This document shows, piece by piece, positions 1-7,749 of a DNA stretch of 64,000 nucleotides (position 1 is its first letter; each line of letters begins with the position of its first letter). This DNA comes from Enterobacter sp. ENT03 (GTDB lineage: Bacteria > Pseudomonadota > Gammaproteobacteria > Enterobacterales > Enterobacteriaceae). The translations under genes and the position numbers were made by a program. The stretch is taken from positions 62,001-126,000 of the forward strand of contig NZ_JAHUXA010000011.1 of assembly GCF_019218745.1 (NCBI RefSeq). Reading direction: 5' to 3'. A model generated the notes under the pieces. It made no database searches and was not told the origin of the DNA. It saw only the letters and a program-made list of their open reading frames with translations.

Positions 1-153
1 GCCGAGCGCCTCGCCGGGATACAGTCCCAGCGGCAGCAGGACGCCAACCAGCAGCACCATCACCGGCGCGAAGAATGCGCCCCACATACCGCCGGCACCA
101 AACAGACCCCAGAAGACGGGTTCGTCAGAGCGTTGTGGATTTGGATTAATCAT
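1..153 (-). CDS. frdD: Fumarate reductase membrane anchor subunit D (partial)
   Basis: This is the N-terminal 51 codons of FrdD; the rest lies beyond the left edge of the window (the family is about 119 residues). The start codon is the ATG read on the minus strand at 153-151, preceded by a GGAGG-like ribosome site, and the protein begins [19 protein letters not shown]. FrdD and FrdC anchor the FrdAB catalytic pair to the inner membrane and form the menaquinol site used in anaerobic fumarate respiration. It lies 10 bases after frdC, as the last gene of frdABCD. The identification rests on the N-terminus and on operon order. Confidence 0.93.
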   Translation of the reverse strand, partial: MINPNPQRSDEPVFWGLFGAGGMWGAFFAPVMVLLVGVLLPLGLYPGEALG

Positions 154-163
154 TTTGGCCTCC

Positions 164-559
164 TTACCAGTACAGGGCGACAAACAGTACCGCCAGTGTC
201 ACCAGAATCGTGACAACCCACAGTCCTTTGATGATCGGCTGCGGTCCCATTTTCTCGTCTTTGATAACGATATTCGCGGCTTTCGGCGCCAGCTCGAACC
301 AGGTTTTGGTGTGCAGCAACGCGCCCGCCAGCGTGATCAGGTTAAGAATGACCACCACCGGGTTTTGCAGGAAGCCGACAAACCCCGTCCAGCTTTCAGG
401 TCCGTGCTTTAGCGCAAATAAGCCATAAATCAGCACGATGCTGAACCAGACGGTGGTGATCGCTGTGCCTTCTCGCAGCATATAGAAGCGATAAAACGGC
501 AGGTTTTTCCACCAGGTTGACGGCACCGGCCGCACGTAAGGTTTACGTTTCGTTGTCAT
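164..559 (-). CDS. frdC: Fumarate reductase membrane anchor subunit C
   Basis: The protein has 131 residues, the usual FrdC length, and three hydrophobic segments. It starts [11 protein letters not shown]; an ATG one codon earlier is also possible, but the second ATG matches the family start. FrdC binds menaquinol with FrdD and fixes the FrdAB dimer to the cytoplasmic face of the inner membrane. The conserved stretches [12 protein letters not shown] and [15 protein letters not shown] are visible. The gene lies between frdB (10-base gap) and frdD (10-base gap), which indicates a single transcript. Confidence 0.97.
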   Translation of the reverse strand: MTTKRKPYVRPVPSTWWKNLPFYRFYMLREGTAITTVWFSIVLIYGLFALKHGPESWTGFVGFLQNPVVVILNLITLAGALLHTKTWFELAPKAANIVIKDEKMGPQPIIKGLWVVTILVTLAVLFVALYW

Positions 560-569
560 CATGCGCTCC

Positions 570-1304
570 TTAGCGTGGTTTCAGGGTGGCGATAAGAAAG
601 TCTTTCGAGCTTTCCACTTTTCCCTGCTGAATGGCCGCCGCCGGATCGACGTGCTTTGGACAAACGACAGAGCAGTAGCCCACAAACGTACAGCTCCAGA
701 CGCCGTTCTGGCTGTTAAGCTGCGCCATACGTTCTTTCTTGCCGTGATCGCGGCTGTCTTCGTTATAGCGGTGCGCCAGCGTGATCGCCGCCGGGCCGAT
801 GAATTCCGGATTCAGACCGAACTGCGGGCAGGCCGCGTAGCACAGGCCACAGTTGATACAGCCGGAGAACTGATGGTATTTCGCCATCTGCGCCGGGGTC
901 TGGGTGTTTGTGCCCTGATCCGGCGTGCGCGGATTACCAATAATGTACGGTTTGATCGCCTCCAGGCTTTCGATAAAGTGCGTCATATCGACCACCAGAT
1001 CGCGCTCGATCGGGAAGTTAGCCAGCGCTTCTACCTTCATGCCGTTTTCGTACTCGCGCAGGAAGGTTTTGCAGGCCAGCTTCGGCACCTTGTTGACCAT
1101 CATGCCGCAGGAGCCACAAATTGCCATGCGGCACGACCAGCGGTAGCTGAGGTCCGGCGCAAGGTTATCCTTGATGTAGCCCAGCGCGTCCAGCAGTGAG
1201 GTTTGCTCATCAAAGGGCACGTCGTAAAACGCGCTGTGCGGGGCGCTGTCCACTTCCGGGTTATAGCGCACCACCTCGATTTTCAGGGTTTGTAGCTCAG
1301 CCAT
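570..1304 (-). CDS. frdB: Fumarate reductase iron-sulfur subunit
   Basis: FrdB (244 residues) carries electrons from the membrane quinol site to FAD in FrdA. The N-terminal plant-type ferredoxin domain shows the [2Fe-2S] cysteines in [10 protein letters not shown]. The C-terminal domain shows the [12 protein letters not shown] and [14 protein letters not shown] motifs for the [4Fe-4S] and [3Fe-4S] clusters. I chose the start [11 protein letters not shown] because it gives the exact family length; a longer in-frame extension of 14 basic residues has no counterpart. The start overlaps the end of frdA by 8 bases, suggesting translational coupling. Confidence 0.97.
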   Translation of the reverse strand: MAELQTLKIEVVRYNPEVDSAPHSAFYDVPFDEQTSLLDALGYIKDNLAPDLSYRWSCRMAICGSCGMMVNKVPKLACKTFLREYENGMKVEALANFPIERDLVVDMTHFIESLEAIKPYIIGNPRTPDQGTNTQTPAQMAKYHQFSGCINCGLCYAACPQFGLNPEFIGPAAITLAHRYNEDSRDHGKKERMAQLNSQNGVWSCTFVGYCSVVCPKHVDPAAAIQQGKVESSKDFLIATLKPR

Positions 1305-3087
1305 TCGCCTTCTCCTTATTCTCGGCTGCTTCCGCTTCGCCGCCATACATACGTTTTGCCGGCGGCAATGTGGTGATCTTCACGTCGCTGTATTCCAGAC
1401 GCGTCGTGCCATCAGCATCGCGATAAGCGAGCGTATGTTTGAGGAAGTTGACGTCATCGCGTTCGGTACAACCTTCATCCAGACGCTGATGCGCGCCGCG
1501 CGACTCTTTACGGGCCATGGCCGAGTGCGCCATGCACTCCGCCACGTTCAGGCCATGCTTCAGTTCAAGGGTATACAGCAGATCGGTATTGAACACGCTG
1601 GAAGTGTCGGTGATACGCACGCGTTTGAAGCGCTCCTGCAACTCCGCCAGTTTATCGATGGTTTTCTGCATCAATTCCGGTGTGCGGTAGATGCCGCAGC
1701 CTTCTTCCATCGACATGCCCATTTCGTCACGCAGATGCGCCCAGTTTTCCGTGCCTTCCTGATTAACCAGATCTTTCAGACGCTGCTCCACATCTCCGGC
1801 CTGTGCATTCAATGCTGCGTCGTCAGACTGATGTACGCTCATGGCATGTTCCATGGCTTTTTCACCGGCGAGACGGCCAAAGACCACCAGTTCAGCCAGT
1901 GAGTTCGAGCCAAGGCGGTTCGCACCGTGCAGCCCGACGGACGAGCATTCACCCACTGCGAACAGGCCTTTGATGCGCGTTTCACAGTGCTGATCGGTTT
2001 CGATGCCGCCCATGGTGTAGTGCGCGGTCGGGCGCACCGGGATCGGATCCTTAACCGGATCGACACCCACATAAGCTTTGGCAAGTTCACAGATAAACGG
2101 CAGACGTTCGAGCAGCTTTTTCTCGCCCAGATGGCGCAGATCCAGATAGACCACGTCGCCGCGTGGCGTCGGGATCGTGTTGCCTTTACGCCACTCGTGC
2201 CAGAAGGCCTGGGACACTTTGTCGCGCGGCCCCAGCTCCATGTATTTGTTTTTCGGCTCGCCAAGCGGCGTTTCCGGGCCCATACCGTAATCCTGGAGAT
2301 AACGGTAACCGTCTTTGTTCACCAGAATACCGCCTTCGCCACGGCAGCCTTCGGTCATCAGGATGCCGGAACCTGGCAGGCCCGTCGGGTGATACTGCAC
2401 AAACTCCATGTCGCGTAGCGCCACGCCGTGGTTAAGCGCGATGCCCATGCCGTCGCCGGTAACGATGCCGCCGTTGGTGTTAAAGCGGTACACACGCCCG
2501 GCACCGCCGGTGGCCATGATCACCGCATTGGCGCGGATCTGCACCAGCGATCCTTCCATCATATTCATGGCGACAAGGCCGCGCACCGCGCCATCATCCA
2601 CCAGCACGTCCAGAACAAAGTGCTCGTCAAAGCGCTGGATCTGCGGAAATTGCAGGGAGGTCTGGAAGAGGGTGTGTAGCATGTGGAAGCCGGTTTTGTC
2701 GGCGGCAAACCAGGTACGTTCAATTTTCATGCCGCCAAAACGGCGCACATTAACGGAACCATCCGGGCGGCGACTCCACGGGCAGCCCCACTGTTCCAGC
2801 TGGATCATTTCTGTCGGGCAGTGATGCACGAAATAATCCACCACATCTTGTTCGCACAGCCAGTCTCCACCGGCCACGGTATCGTGAAAATGGTAATCAA
2901 AGCTGTCATGATCCTGCGCGACGGCGGCAGACCCTCCTTCTGCGGCCACGGTATGGCTACGCATAGGATAGACTTTTGAGATCAGGGCGATTTTAGCATT
3001 GGGATTCGCTTGTGCCGCGGCTATCGCGGCGCGTAATCCGGCACCACCTGCGCCAATTACGGCAAGATCGGCTTGAAAGGTTTGCAC
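1297..3087 (-). CDS. frdA: Fumarate reductase flavoprotein subunit
   Basis: This is the catalytic subunit of about 596 residues. It reduces fumarate to succinate using covalently bound FAD. It starts with GTG ([21 protein letters not shown]), as in E. coli, with CCTCC on the plus strand giving a strong GGAGG site on the coding strand. The dinucleotide-binding GAGGAG motif is at the N-terminus, the flavin-attachment SHTVAAEGG stretch follows, and the active-site HPTGLPGSG and [10 protein letters not shown] segments are present. It is the first gene of the frdABCD operon, with an FNR-type promoter upstream. Confidence 0.98.
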   Translation of the reverse strand: MQTFQADLAVIGAGGAGLRAAIAAAQANPNAKIALISKVYPMRSHTVAAEGGSAAVAQDHDSFDYHFHDTVAGGDWLCEQDVVDYFVHHCPTEMIQLEQWGCPWSRRPDGSVNVRRFGGMKIERTWFAADKTGFHMLHTLFQTSLQFPQIQRFDEHFVLDVLVDDGAVRGLVAMNMMEGSLVQIRANAVIMATGGAGRVYRFNTNGGIVTGDGMGIALNHGVALRDMEFVQYHPTGLPGSGILMTEGCRGEGGILVNKDGYRYLQDYGMGPETPLGEPKNKYMELGPRDKVSQAFWHEWRKGNTIPTPRGDVVYLDLRHLGEKKLLERLPFICELAKAYVGVDPVKDPIPVRPTAHYTMGGIETDQHCETRIKGLFAVGECSSVGLHGANRLGSNSLAELVVFGRLAGEKAMEHAMSVHQSDDAALNAQAGDVEQRLKDLVNQEGTENWAHLRDEMGMSMEEGCGIYRTPELMQKTIDKLAELQERFKRVRITDTSSVFNTDLLYTLELKHGLNVAECMAHSAMARKESRGAHQRLDEGCTERDDVNFLKHTLAYRDADGTTRLEYSDVKITTLPPAKRMYGGEAEAAENKEKANG

Positions 3088-3170
3088 GACATTCCTCCAG
3101 GTTTTAGTTATTCCGCTTCGCGCATTACAGGCGTCGCGAAAGCATGTCCACTGCTCCATTATGGGGAGGC

Positions 3171-3212
3171 AGTATAACCTTGCGGGAGAAAGGGAAATTT
3201 GATGCGTTCGAT
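3171..3212 (-). promoter_or_regulatory. frdA promoter with FNR box
   Basis: Read on the minus strand, 3212-3199 is ATCGA-ACGC-ATCAA, a good match to the FNR dyad TTGAT-N4-ATCAA, flanked by the A/T runs also seen in the E. coli frd promoter. A TATACT -10 element lies at 3176-3171. The FNR dyad centre (3205.5) would sit about 41.5 bases upstream of a start near 3164, the classical class II activator position. This fits anaerobic induction of frd; the start site itself is inferred. Confidence 0.8.
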
Positions 3213-3309
3213 TTTTTTACCGATCCACGGCGTCATTTATCACTCTGTTTAATGGATCGGGGCAGTTTTATTGCCCGTACGCCGCGAGTAATAAATTACT
3301 GTGCAAAAT

Positions 3310-3338
3310 TTGTCTCTCCGGCGGGTAACGGGTAGACT
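3310..3338 (+). promoter_or_regulatory. Candidate sigma-70 promoter for epmA
   Basis: A TTGTCT hexamer (3310-3315) and a TAGACT hexamer (3333-3338) are separated by exactly 17 bases and lie about 30 bases ahead of the epmA start. Both hexamers are imperfect, so this is a plausible promoter by eye only. Confidence 0.45.
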
Positions 3339-3369
3339 TCGTGCCCTTATCAGCATACGGAGAATTACC

Positions 3370-4347
3370 ATGAGCGAGACGGCAACCTGGCAGCCGAGCG
3401 CATCCATCCCCAATTTACTGAAACGCGCCGCGAAGATTGCGGAAATCCGCCGTTTCTTTGCCGACCGCGGTGTACTGGAGGTGGAAACGCCCTGCATGAG
3501 TCAGGCGACGGTGACGGATGTTCATCTGTTCCCGTTCGAAACCCGTTTTGTTGGCCCTGGTCATTCTCAGGGGATGGATCTCTATCTGATGACCAGCCCG
3601 GAATACCACATGAAGCGCCTGCTGGTGGCGGGCTGTGGCCCGGTGTTCCAGCTGTGTCGCAGCTTCCGTAATGAAGAGATGGGGCGTCATCACAACCCGG
3701 AATTCACCATGCTGGAGTGGTATCGCCCGCATTACGACATGTACCGTCTGATGAATGAAGTGGACGATCTGCTGCAACAGGTGCTCGAATGCCCGCCGGC
3801 GGAATCCCTCTCTTACCAGCAGGCTTTCCAGCGCCATCTGGAAATCGATCCGCTCTCTGCGGATAAACAGCAGCTGCGCGACGTGGCGGCGAAGCTGGAT
3901 CTGAGCAACATCGCCGATACCGAAGACGATCGTGACACGCTGTTGCAACTGCTGTTCACCATGGGCGTTGAGCCGCACATTGGCAAAGACCGCCCGGCCT
4001 TTGTCTATCATTTCCCGGCAAGCCAGGCTTCGCTTGCGCAAATCAGCACCGAAGATCATCGCGTGGCCGAGCGCTTTGAGGTCTATTTCAAAGGGCTTGA
4101 ACTGGCGAACGGGTTCCATGAGCTGACGGACGCGCGCGAACAGCAGCTGCGTTTTGAGCAGGATAACCGTAAGCGCGCCGCCCGCGGCCTGCCGCAGCAG
4201 CCGATTGATGTGAATCTGCTGGAAGCGTTGAAAGTCGGGATGCCGGATTGCTCAGGCGTTGCGCTGGGCGTCGACCGCCTGATCATGCTGGCGCTGGGCG
4301 CTGAAACCTTAAGTGAAGTGATCGCCTTTACCGTCGACCGGGCGTAA
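3370..4347 (+). CDS. epmA: EF-P--(R)-beta-lysine ligase
   Basis: EpmA (PoxA/GenX/YjeA), 325 residues, attaches (R)-beta-lysine to the conserved lysine of elongation factor P, relieving ribosome stalling at polyproline. It is a class II lysyl-tRNA synthetase core without an anticodon-binding domain. Motif 2 is visible in [20 protein letters not shown], and motif 3 in [12 protein letters not shown] near the C-terminus. I chose the start MSETATW rather than an upstream in-frame ATG because it matches the family length and follows GGAG. A second 3' fragment of this gene lies at 6116-6501. Confidence 0.97.
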   Translation: MSETATWQPSASIPNLLKRAAKIAEIRRFFADRGVLEVETPCMSQATVTDVHLFPFETRFVGPGHSQGMDLYLMTSPEYHMKRLLVAGCGPVFQLCRSFRNEEMGRHHNPEFTMLEWYRPHYDMYRLMNEVDDLLQQVLECPPAESLSYQQAFQRHLEIDPLSADKQQLRDVAAKLDLSNIADTEDDRDTLLQLLFTMGVEPHIGKDRPAFVYHFPASQASLAQISTEDHRVAERFEVYFKGLELANGFHELTDAREQQLRFEQDNRKRAARGLPQQPIDVNLLEALKVGMPDCSGVALGVDRLIMLALGAETLSEVIAFTVDRA

Positions 4348-4405
4348 CACCCGCCGCCCCGGCATCTGTCGGGGTCACATTTTATTCTTGAATATAAAAT
4401 GTCGT

Positions 4406-4433
4406 AAAAAATGCTCCTTATGGGGCATTTTTT
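4406..4433 (+). terminator. Terminator after epmA
   Basis: A 12-bp stem (AAAAAATGCTCC pairing with GGGGCATTTTTT, one G-T pair) with a four-base TTAT loop runs into a T-run. It lies 60 bases after the epmA stop and before yjeM. The A-run on the other side could make it work in both directions. Confidence 0.75.
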
Positions 4434-4590
4434 CATTTTCCTTTGCAAAGTCACAATTTTAATCCGGCTTTTTGCTACCATCCTGCGCCATTCTGCTGTA
4501 CGGCTTTCGGGTGGGCCTCTGCTGGACGATGTGAGGCCAGTTAAATAATTAATTTTTCTGAAGATATTATTCAGGATGATGGATGGATCT

Positions 4591-6081
4591 ATGGCTGAAA
4601 CAATGAAAAAAATGACCCTCACCGGGTTAATATTAATGATCTTCACATCGGTATTCGGTTTTGCGAATAGCCCCTCGGCATTCTATTTAATGGGATACAG
4701 CGCAACGCCCTGGTATATATTTTCCGCACTCTTCTTTTTTATTCCTTTTGCGCTGATGATGGCGGAAATGGGCGCGGCATATCGTAAAGAAGAGGGCGGG
4801 ATTTATTCGTGGATGGAACACAGCGTCGGCCCACGCTATGCGTTTATCGGCACCTTTATGTGGTTCTCATCCTATGTGATCTGGATGGTCAGTACCGCCG
4901 CGAAGGTCTGGGTGCCGTTTTCCACCTTTATCTTCGGCGCAGATATGACGCAGCGCTGGCATCTGCTCGGTCTGACGCCCACCCAGTCGGTAGGCATTCT
5001 CGCTGTCGGATGGATGCTGCTGGTGACCTTTATCGCCGCAAAGGGCATTAATAAAATTGCCAGGATCACCGCGGTCGGTGGTATTGCGGTGATGTGTCTG
5101 AACCTGGTGTTATTAGGCGTCAGTATCACCATTCTGTTATTAAATGGCGGCCATTTTGCACAGGATGTGAATTTTATTGCCTCACCGAATCCGGGCTATC
5201 AGTCGGGATTGTCGATGCTCTCTTTCGTGGTTTTCGCCATATTTGCTTATGGCGGGATTGAAGCCGTCGGCGGACTGGTGGATAAAACCGAAAATCCGGA
5301 AAAGAATTTCGCCAAAGGCATCGTTATTGCCGCCATGGTCATCTCTGTTGGTTATTCGCTGGCGATCTTTCTGTGGGGCGTGAGCACTAACTGGCAGCAG
5401 GTATTAAGTAATAACACCACCAACCTCGGTAACATCACTTACGTCCTGATGAAAAGCCTGGGTATGACGCTGGGCCAGGCGCTGAATCTGTCGCCGGATG
5501 CCGCGCTGACCCTTGGCGTGTGGTTTGCGCGCATCACCGGGCTGTCGATGTTCCTTGCTTATACTGGCGCATTTTTCACGCTGATTTACTCGCCGCTGAA
5601 AGCGATAATTCAGGGAACGCCGAAAGCGCTATGGCCCGCCCCGATGACGCGTCTGAACACCAGCGGAATGCCCGCGATGGCGATGTGGATGCAGTGCCTG
5701 CTGGTCTGTTTATTTATTCTGTTGGTGTCGTTTGGCGGCGATACCGCCTCGGCGTTTTATAACAAGCTGACGTTAATGGCGAACGTGTCGATGACGCTGC
5801 CCTACCTGTTCCTCGCGCTGGCTTTCCCATACTTTAAAGCGAAAACCGGGCTGGAACGGCCGTTTGTGATCTTTAAAACCCGCGGTTCAACGTTGCTGGC
5901 GACGCTGGTGGTGACGCTGGTCGTCGCTTTCGCCAATGTGTTTACGGTGATCCAGCCGGTGATCGAGGCCGGTGATATGAGTAGCGCACTGTGGATGGTT
6001 GGCGGCCCGATATTCTTCTCGGTAATGGCGCTGGCAATCTATCAGAATTACCAGCGCCGTTTAACGCCAGTGCTGTTATAA
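4591..6081 (+). CDS. yjeM: APC-family amino acid transporter YjeM
   Basis: This is an inner-membrane permease of about 496 residues with roughly 12 hydrophobic helices, of the amino acid-polyamine-organocation family. The N-terminus (MKKMTLTGLILMIFTSVFGF) and the internal GGLVDKTENPEKNFAKG segment match YjeM of enterobacteria. Its substrate is not established. ATGs at 4576, 4579 and 4591 are all possible; I chose 4591 (MAETMKK) because a GGATGG-like site sits at the right distance. The stop codon touches a remnant of the mscM 3' end, which suggests that yjeM and mscM were once directly convergent here. Confidence 0.9.
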   Translation: MAETMKKMTLTGLILMIFTSVFGFANSPSAFYLMGYSATPWYIFSALFFFIPFALMMAEMGAAYRKEEGGIYSWMEHSVGPRYAFIGTFMWFSSYVIWMVSTAAKVWVPFSTFIFGADMTQRWHLLGLTPTQSVGILAVGWMLLVTFIAAKGINKIARITAVGGIAVMCLNLVLLGVSITILLLNGGHFAQDVNFIASPNPGYQSGLSMLSFVVFAIFAYGGIEAVGGLVDKTENPEKNFAKGIVIAAMVISVGYSLAIFLWGVSTNWQQVLSNNTTNLGNITYVLMKSLGMTLGQALNLSPDAALTLGVWFARITGLSMFLAYTGAFFTLIYSPLKAIIQGTPKALWPAPMTRLNTSGMPAMAMWMQCLLVCLFILLVSFGGDTASAFYNKLTLMANVSMTLPYLFLALAFPYFKAKTGLERPFVIFKTRGSTLLATLVVTLVVAFANVFTVIQPVIEAGDMSSALWMVGGPIFFSVMALAIYQNYQRRLTPVLL

Positions 6082-6115
6082 ACTTCCCGCCGGGCGGCTA
6101 CGCCCGGCAGAGGTC
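6076..6115 (-). pseudogene. Remnant of the mscM 3' end
   Basis: These 40 bases repeat the last 13 codons or so of mscM (compare 7750-7789), including the in-frame stop, and encode the same tail [12 protein letters not shown]. Homology stops sharply at 6115/6116, where sequence of epmA begins. The stretch includes the palindrome GCCGGGCG-GCTA-CGCCCGGC, present also in the intact mscM copy with one base changed in the loop. It looks like a scar from recombination and not a gene. Confidence 0.8.
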
Positions 6116-6501
6116 TGGGCGTTGAGCCGCACATTGGCAAAGACCGCCCGGCCTTTGTCTATCATTTCCCGGCAAGCCAGGCTTCGCTTGCGCAAATCAG
6201 CACCGAAGATCATCGCGTGGCTGAGCGCTTTGAGGTCTATTTCAAAGGGCTTGAACTGGCGAACGGGTTCCATGAGCTGACGGACGCGCGCGAGCAGCAG
6301 CAGCGTTTTGAGCAGGATAACCGTAAGCGCGCCGCCCGCGGCCTGCCGCAGCAGTCGATTGATGTGAATCTGCTGGAAGCGTTGAAAGTCGGAATGCCGG
6401 ATTGCTCAGGCGTTGCGCTGGGCGTCGATCGCCTGATCATGCTGGCGCTCGGTGCCGAACAATTGGGCGATGTGATTGCGTTTACGGTTGATCGTGCCTG
6501 A
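6116..6501 (+). pseudogene. epmA: Truncated duplicate of the epmA 3' end
   Basis: This 386-bp segment is a near-identical copy of epmA 3962-4347, covering about the last 128 residues. It lacks motif 2 and the N-terminal half, so it cannot be an active ligase. Most of it differs from the full gene by only scattered bases, but the last 50 or so bases diverge strongly: the full copy ends [16 protein letters not shown], this one [16 protein letters not shown] with many synonymous changes. An ATG at 6217 opens a 94-codon frame, but with no evident ribosome site. The mosaic pattern suggests a donor-derived 3' end with partial gene conversion. Confidence 0.9.
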
Positions 6502-6676
6502 TTTATTACGCTCTTAAACGAGTGGTTCAATATATCTATGCCATTTATAGATTAGTTTTAATTTATAAATGGTATGGAGCATGAATTTCCCATCATTTTA
6601 TTTTTGTCGCAACTGTCACGTTTTAAATAATCGGGAATGGTATTTTTACCAACCTCTATAAAGAAACGAGGCCTCA

Positions 6677-7384
6677 ATGAAAGAATTGCTTTTCTGCAAA
6701 ATCGATAAGTTTGGATTTCCCCACTGGGATGGTTTCGATGCTTTCCGTTGGTACATTATTCCAACCCACTGGGATTACCTGACCGGCGATGCATATTTAT
6801 GGATTTATAAAAGCGCCTGGCTTATTTACCATAGGAATATGATAAAACAGTATGCTTTCGAAGCCCAAATCCCGGTACTCCTTCTTGCAGGCGTTGCTGT
6901 GTCAGAAGTTGGAGGTATGCCTGAAAGGTTTAAGGGGTTAGGTGTTCTGCAAGCTAAGCAAGTTATAGATGAAGTATTAAATGAAAAGAATAAATACTCT
7001 AATACAACCTCAGTAGGCGCTATCGCCATTCAACTTGGCGTTGCCGCCCAAACACTGGGCATCGCCCCTGCAACACTTGATCATTCCCAGCAGTTCCGTC
7101 TTGCACAATGTTTGTTGGACAATAGCTTCAATATCCGTGTCGTTGCCTTCCACCTGCGTGACTTAATTTTGTATGACAACCCTGGTATCAATACAGCCAA
7201 CCTCTCAGAAGAACAGATTATACTTGCCGGCTCTCGTTATAATCGTGGAGTAACAAGAAGTGCCGCCGCTATCATCAATTCTATTCATGCACCCATAGGT
7301 TCGCCATTACGCGAATACAGTGAATATGGACGCCAGATTATCAAAAAGAAAGAGACTATAATTAAAATTCTGGAGAATCAGTAA
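6677..7384 (+). CDS. Putative lysozyme-like protein (toxin candidate)
   Basis: A 235-residue protein preceded by a GAGG ribosome site. I see no signal peptide and no clear membrane anchor. The middle resembles the lysozyme/lytic transglycosylase fold signature: PVLLLAGVAVSEVGG with a candidate catalytic Glu77, then TSVGAIAIQLG (residues 111-121), a helix with FNIRVVAFHLRDLI (151-164), and AGSRYNRG (184-191), in the order of the transglycosylase motifs ES, GxxQ, N(I/V)xxG and YNxG. This is inference from pattern only. Base composition is clearly more AT-rich than neighbouring genes, indicating transfer. It overlaps the next gene by one base. The locus matches E. coli yjeN, which could be a shortened relative; that was not checked. 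Confidence 0.6.
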   Translation: MKELLFCKIDKFGFPHWDGFDAFRWYIIPTHWDYLTGDAYLWIYKSAWLIYHRNMIKQYAFEAQIPVLLLAGVAVSEVGGMPERFKGLGVLQAKQVIDEVLNEKNKYSNTTSVGAIAIQLGVAAQTLGIAPATLDHSQQFRLAQCLLDNSFNIRVVAFHLRDLILYDNPGINTANLSEEQIILAGSRYNRGVTRSAAAIINSIHAPIGSPLREYSEYGRQIIKKKETIIKILENQ

Positions 7385-7701
7385 TGACATGGAAAGTATT
7401 TACGCTTGGTCTTTTATGGTTCATTGCTTCCATTTTTTTAACCGCTATATTATCTGTCCAGGATAAAGAGTGGTGGATAGGAACTGATGGTATAAAAAAT
7501 ATTTGTGACCTTATGGAGTATATTGAAAGTGATGATGCCCGAGATGTAGGGATCTTCTTTTCATCACCGATATTTTTTCCGGCAATCTATGCCATTCTCA
7601 TTAAAAGAAAACGATATTGGTTTATTTATTTGGTGACGTTTCTTATTAGCGGATACTGGCTATGGCAATTTTTTATTCGCTACCAGCTTTGTCTGTGGTA
7701 A
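7384..7701 (+). CDS. yjeO: Small inner-membrane protein, YjeO-like (immunity candidate)
   Basis: A 105-residue protein with three hydrophobic segments (about residues 5-23, 57-72 and 76-98) and an acidic loop (about 25-56) between the first two. Its ATG overlaps the stop of the lysozyme-like gene (TAATG), so the two are translationally coupled. Length, topology and place next to mscM agree with the inner-membrane protein YjeO of E. coli, whose function is unknown. The pairing of a cell-wall-hydrolase-like protein with a small membrane protein is what a toxin/immunity pair would look like. It is AT-rich like its partner. Confidence 0.6.
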   Translation: MTWKVFTLGLLWFIASIFLTAILSVQDKEWWIGTDGIKNICDLMEYIESDDARDVGIFFSSPIFFPAIYAILIKRKRYWFIYLVTFLISGYWLWQFFIRYQLCLW

Positions 7702-7711
7702 TCAACATCAT

Positions 7712-7742
7712 GAAAAAATACCGGCCAGATAGTGGCCGGTAT
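7712..7742 (-). terminator. Terminator after mscM
   Basis: A perfect 10-bp stem (ATACCGGCCA / TGGCCGGTAT, loop GATAG on the plus strand) is followed on the minus strand by TTTTTTC. It therefore ends transcription coming from mscM, and may also serve the convergent yjeO transcript. Confidence 0.8.
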
Positions 7743-7749
7743 ATGTAAT

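Noticed and set aside
6217-6501. A 94-codon gene with an EpmA C-terminus
   Set aside because: It is only the 3' part of epmA without motif 2, without its own ribosome site, and begins in the middle of the fold; treated as a pseudogene fragment.
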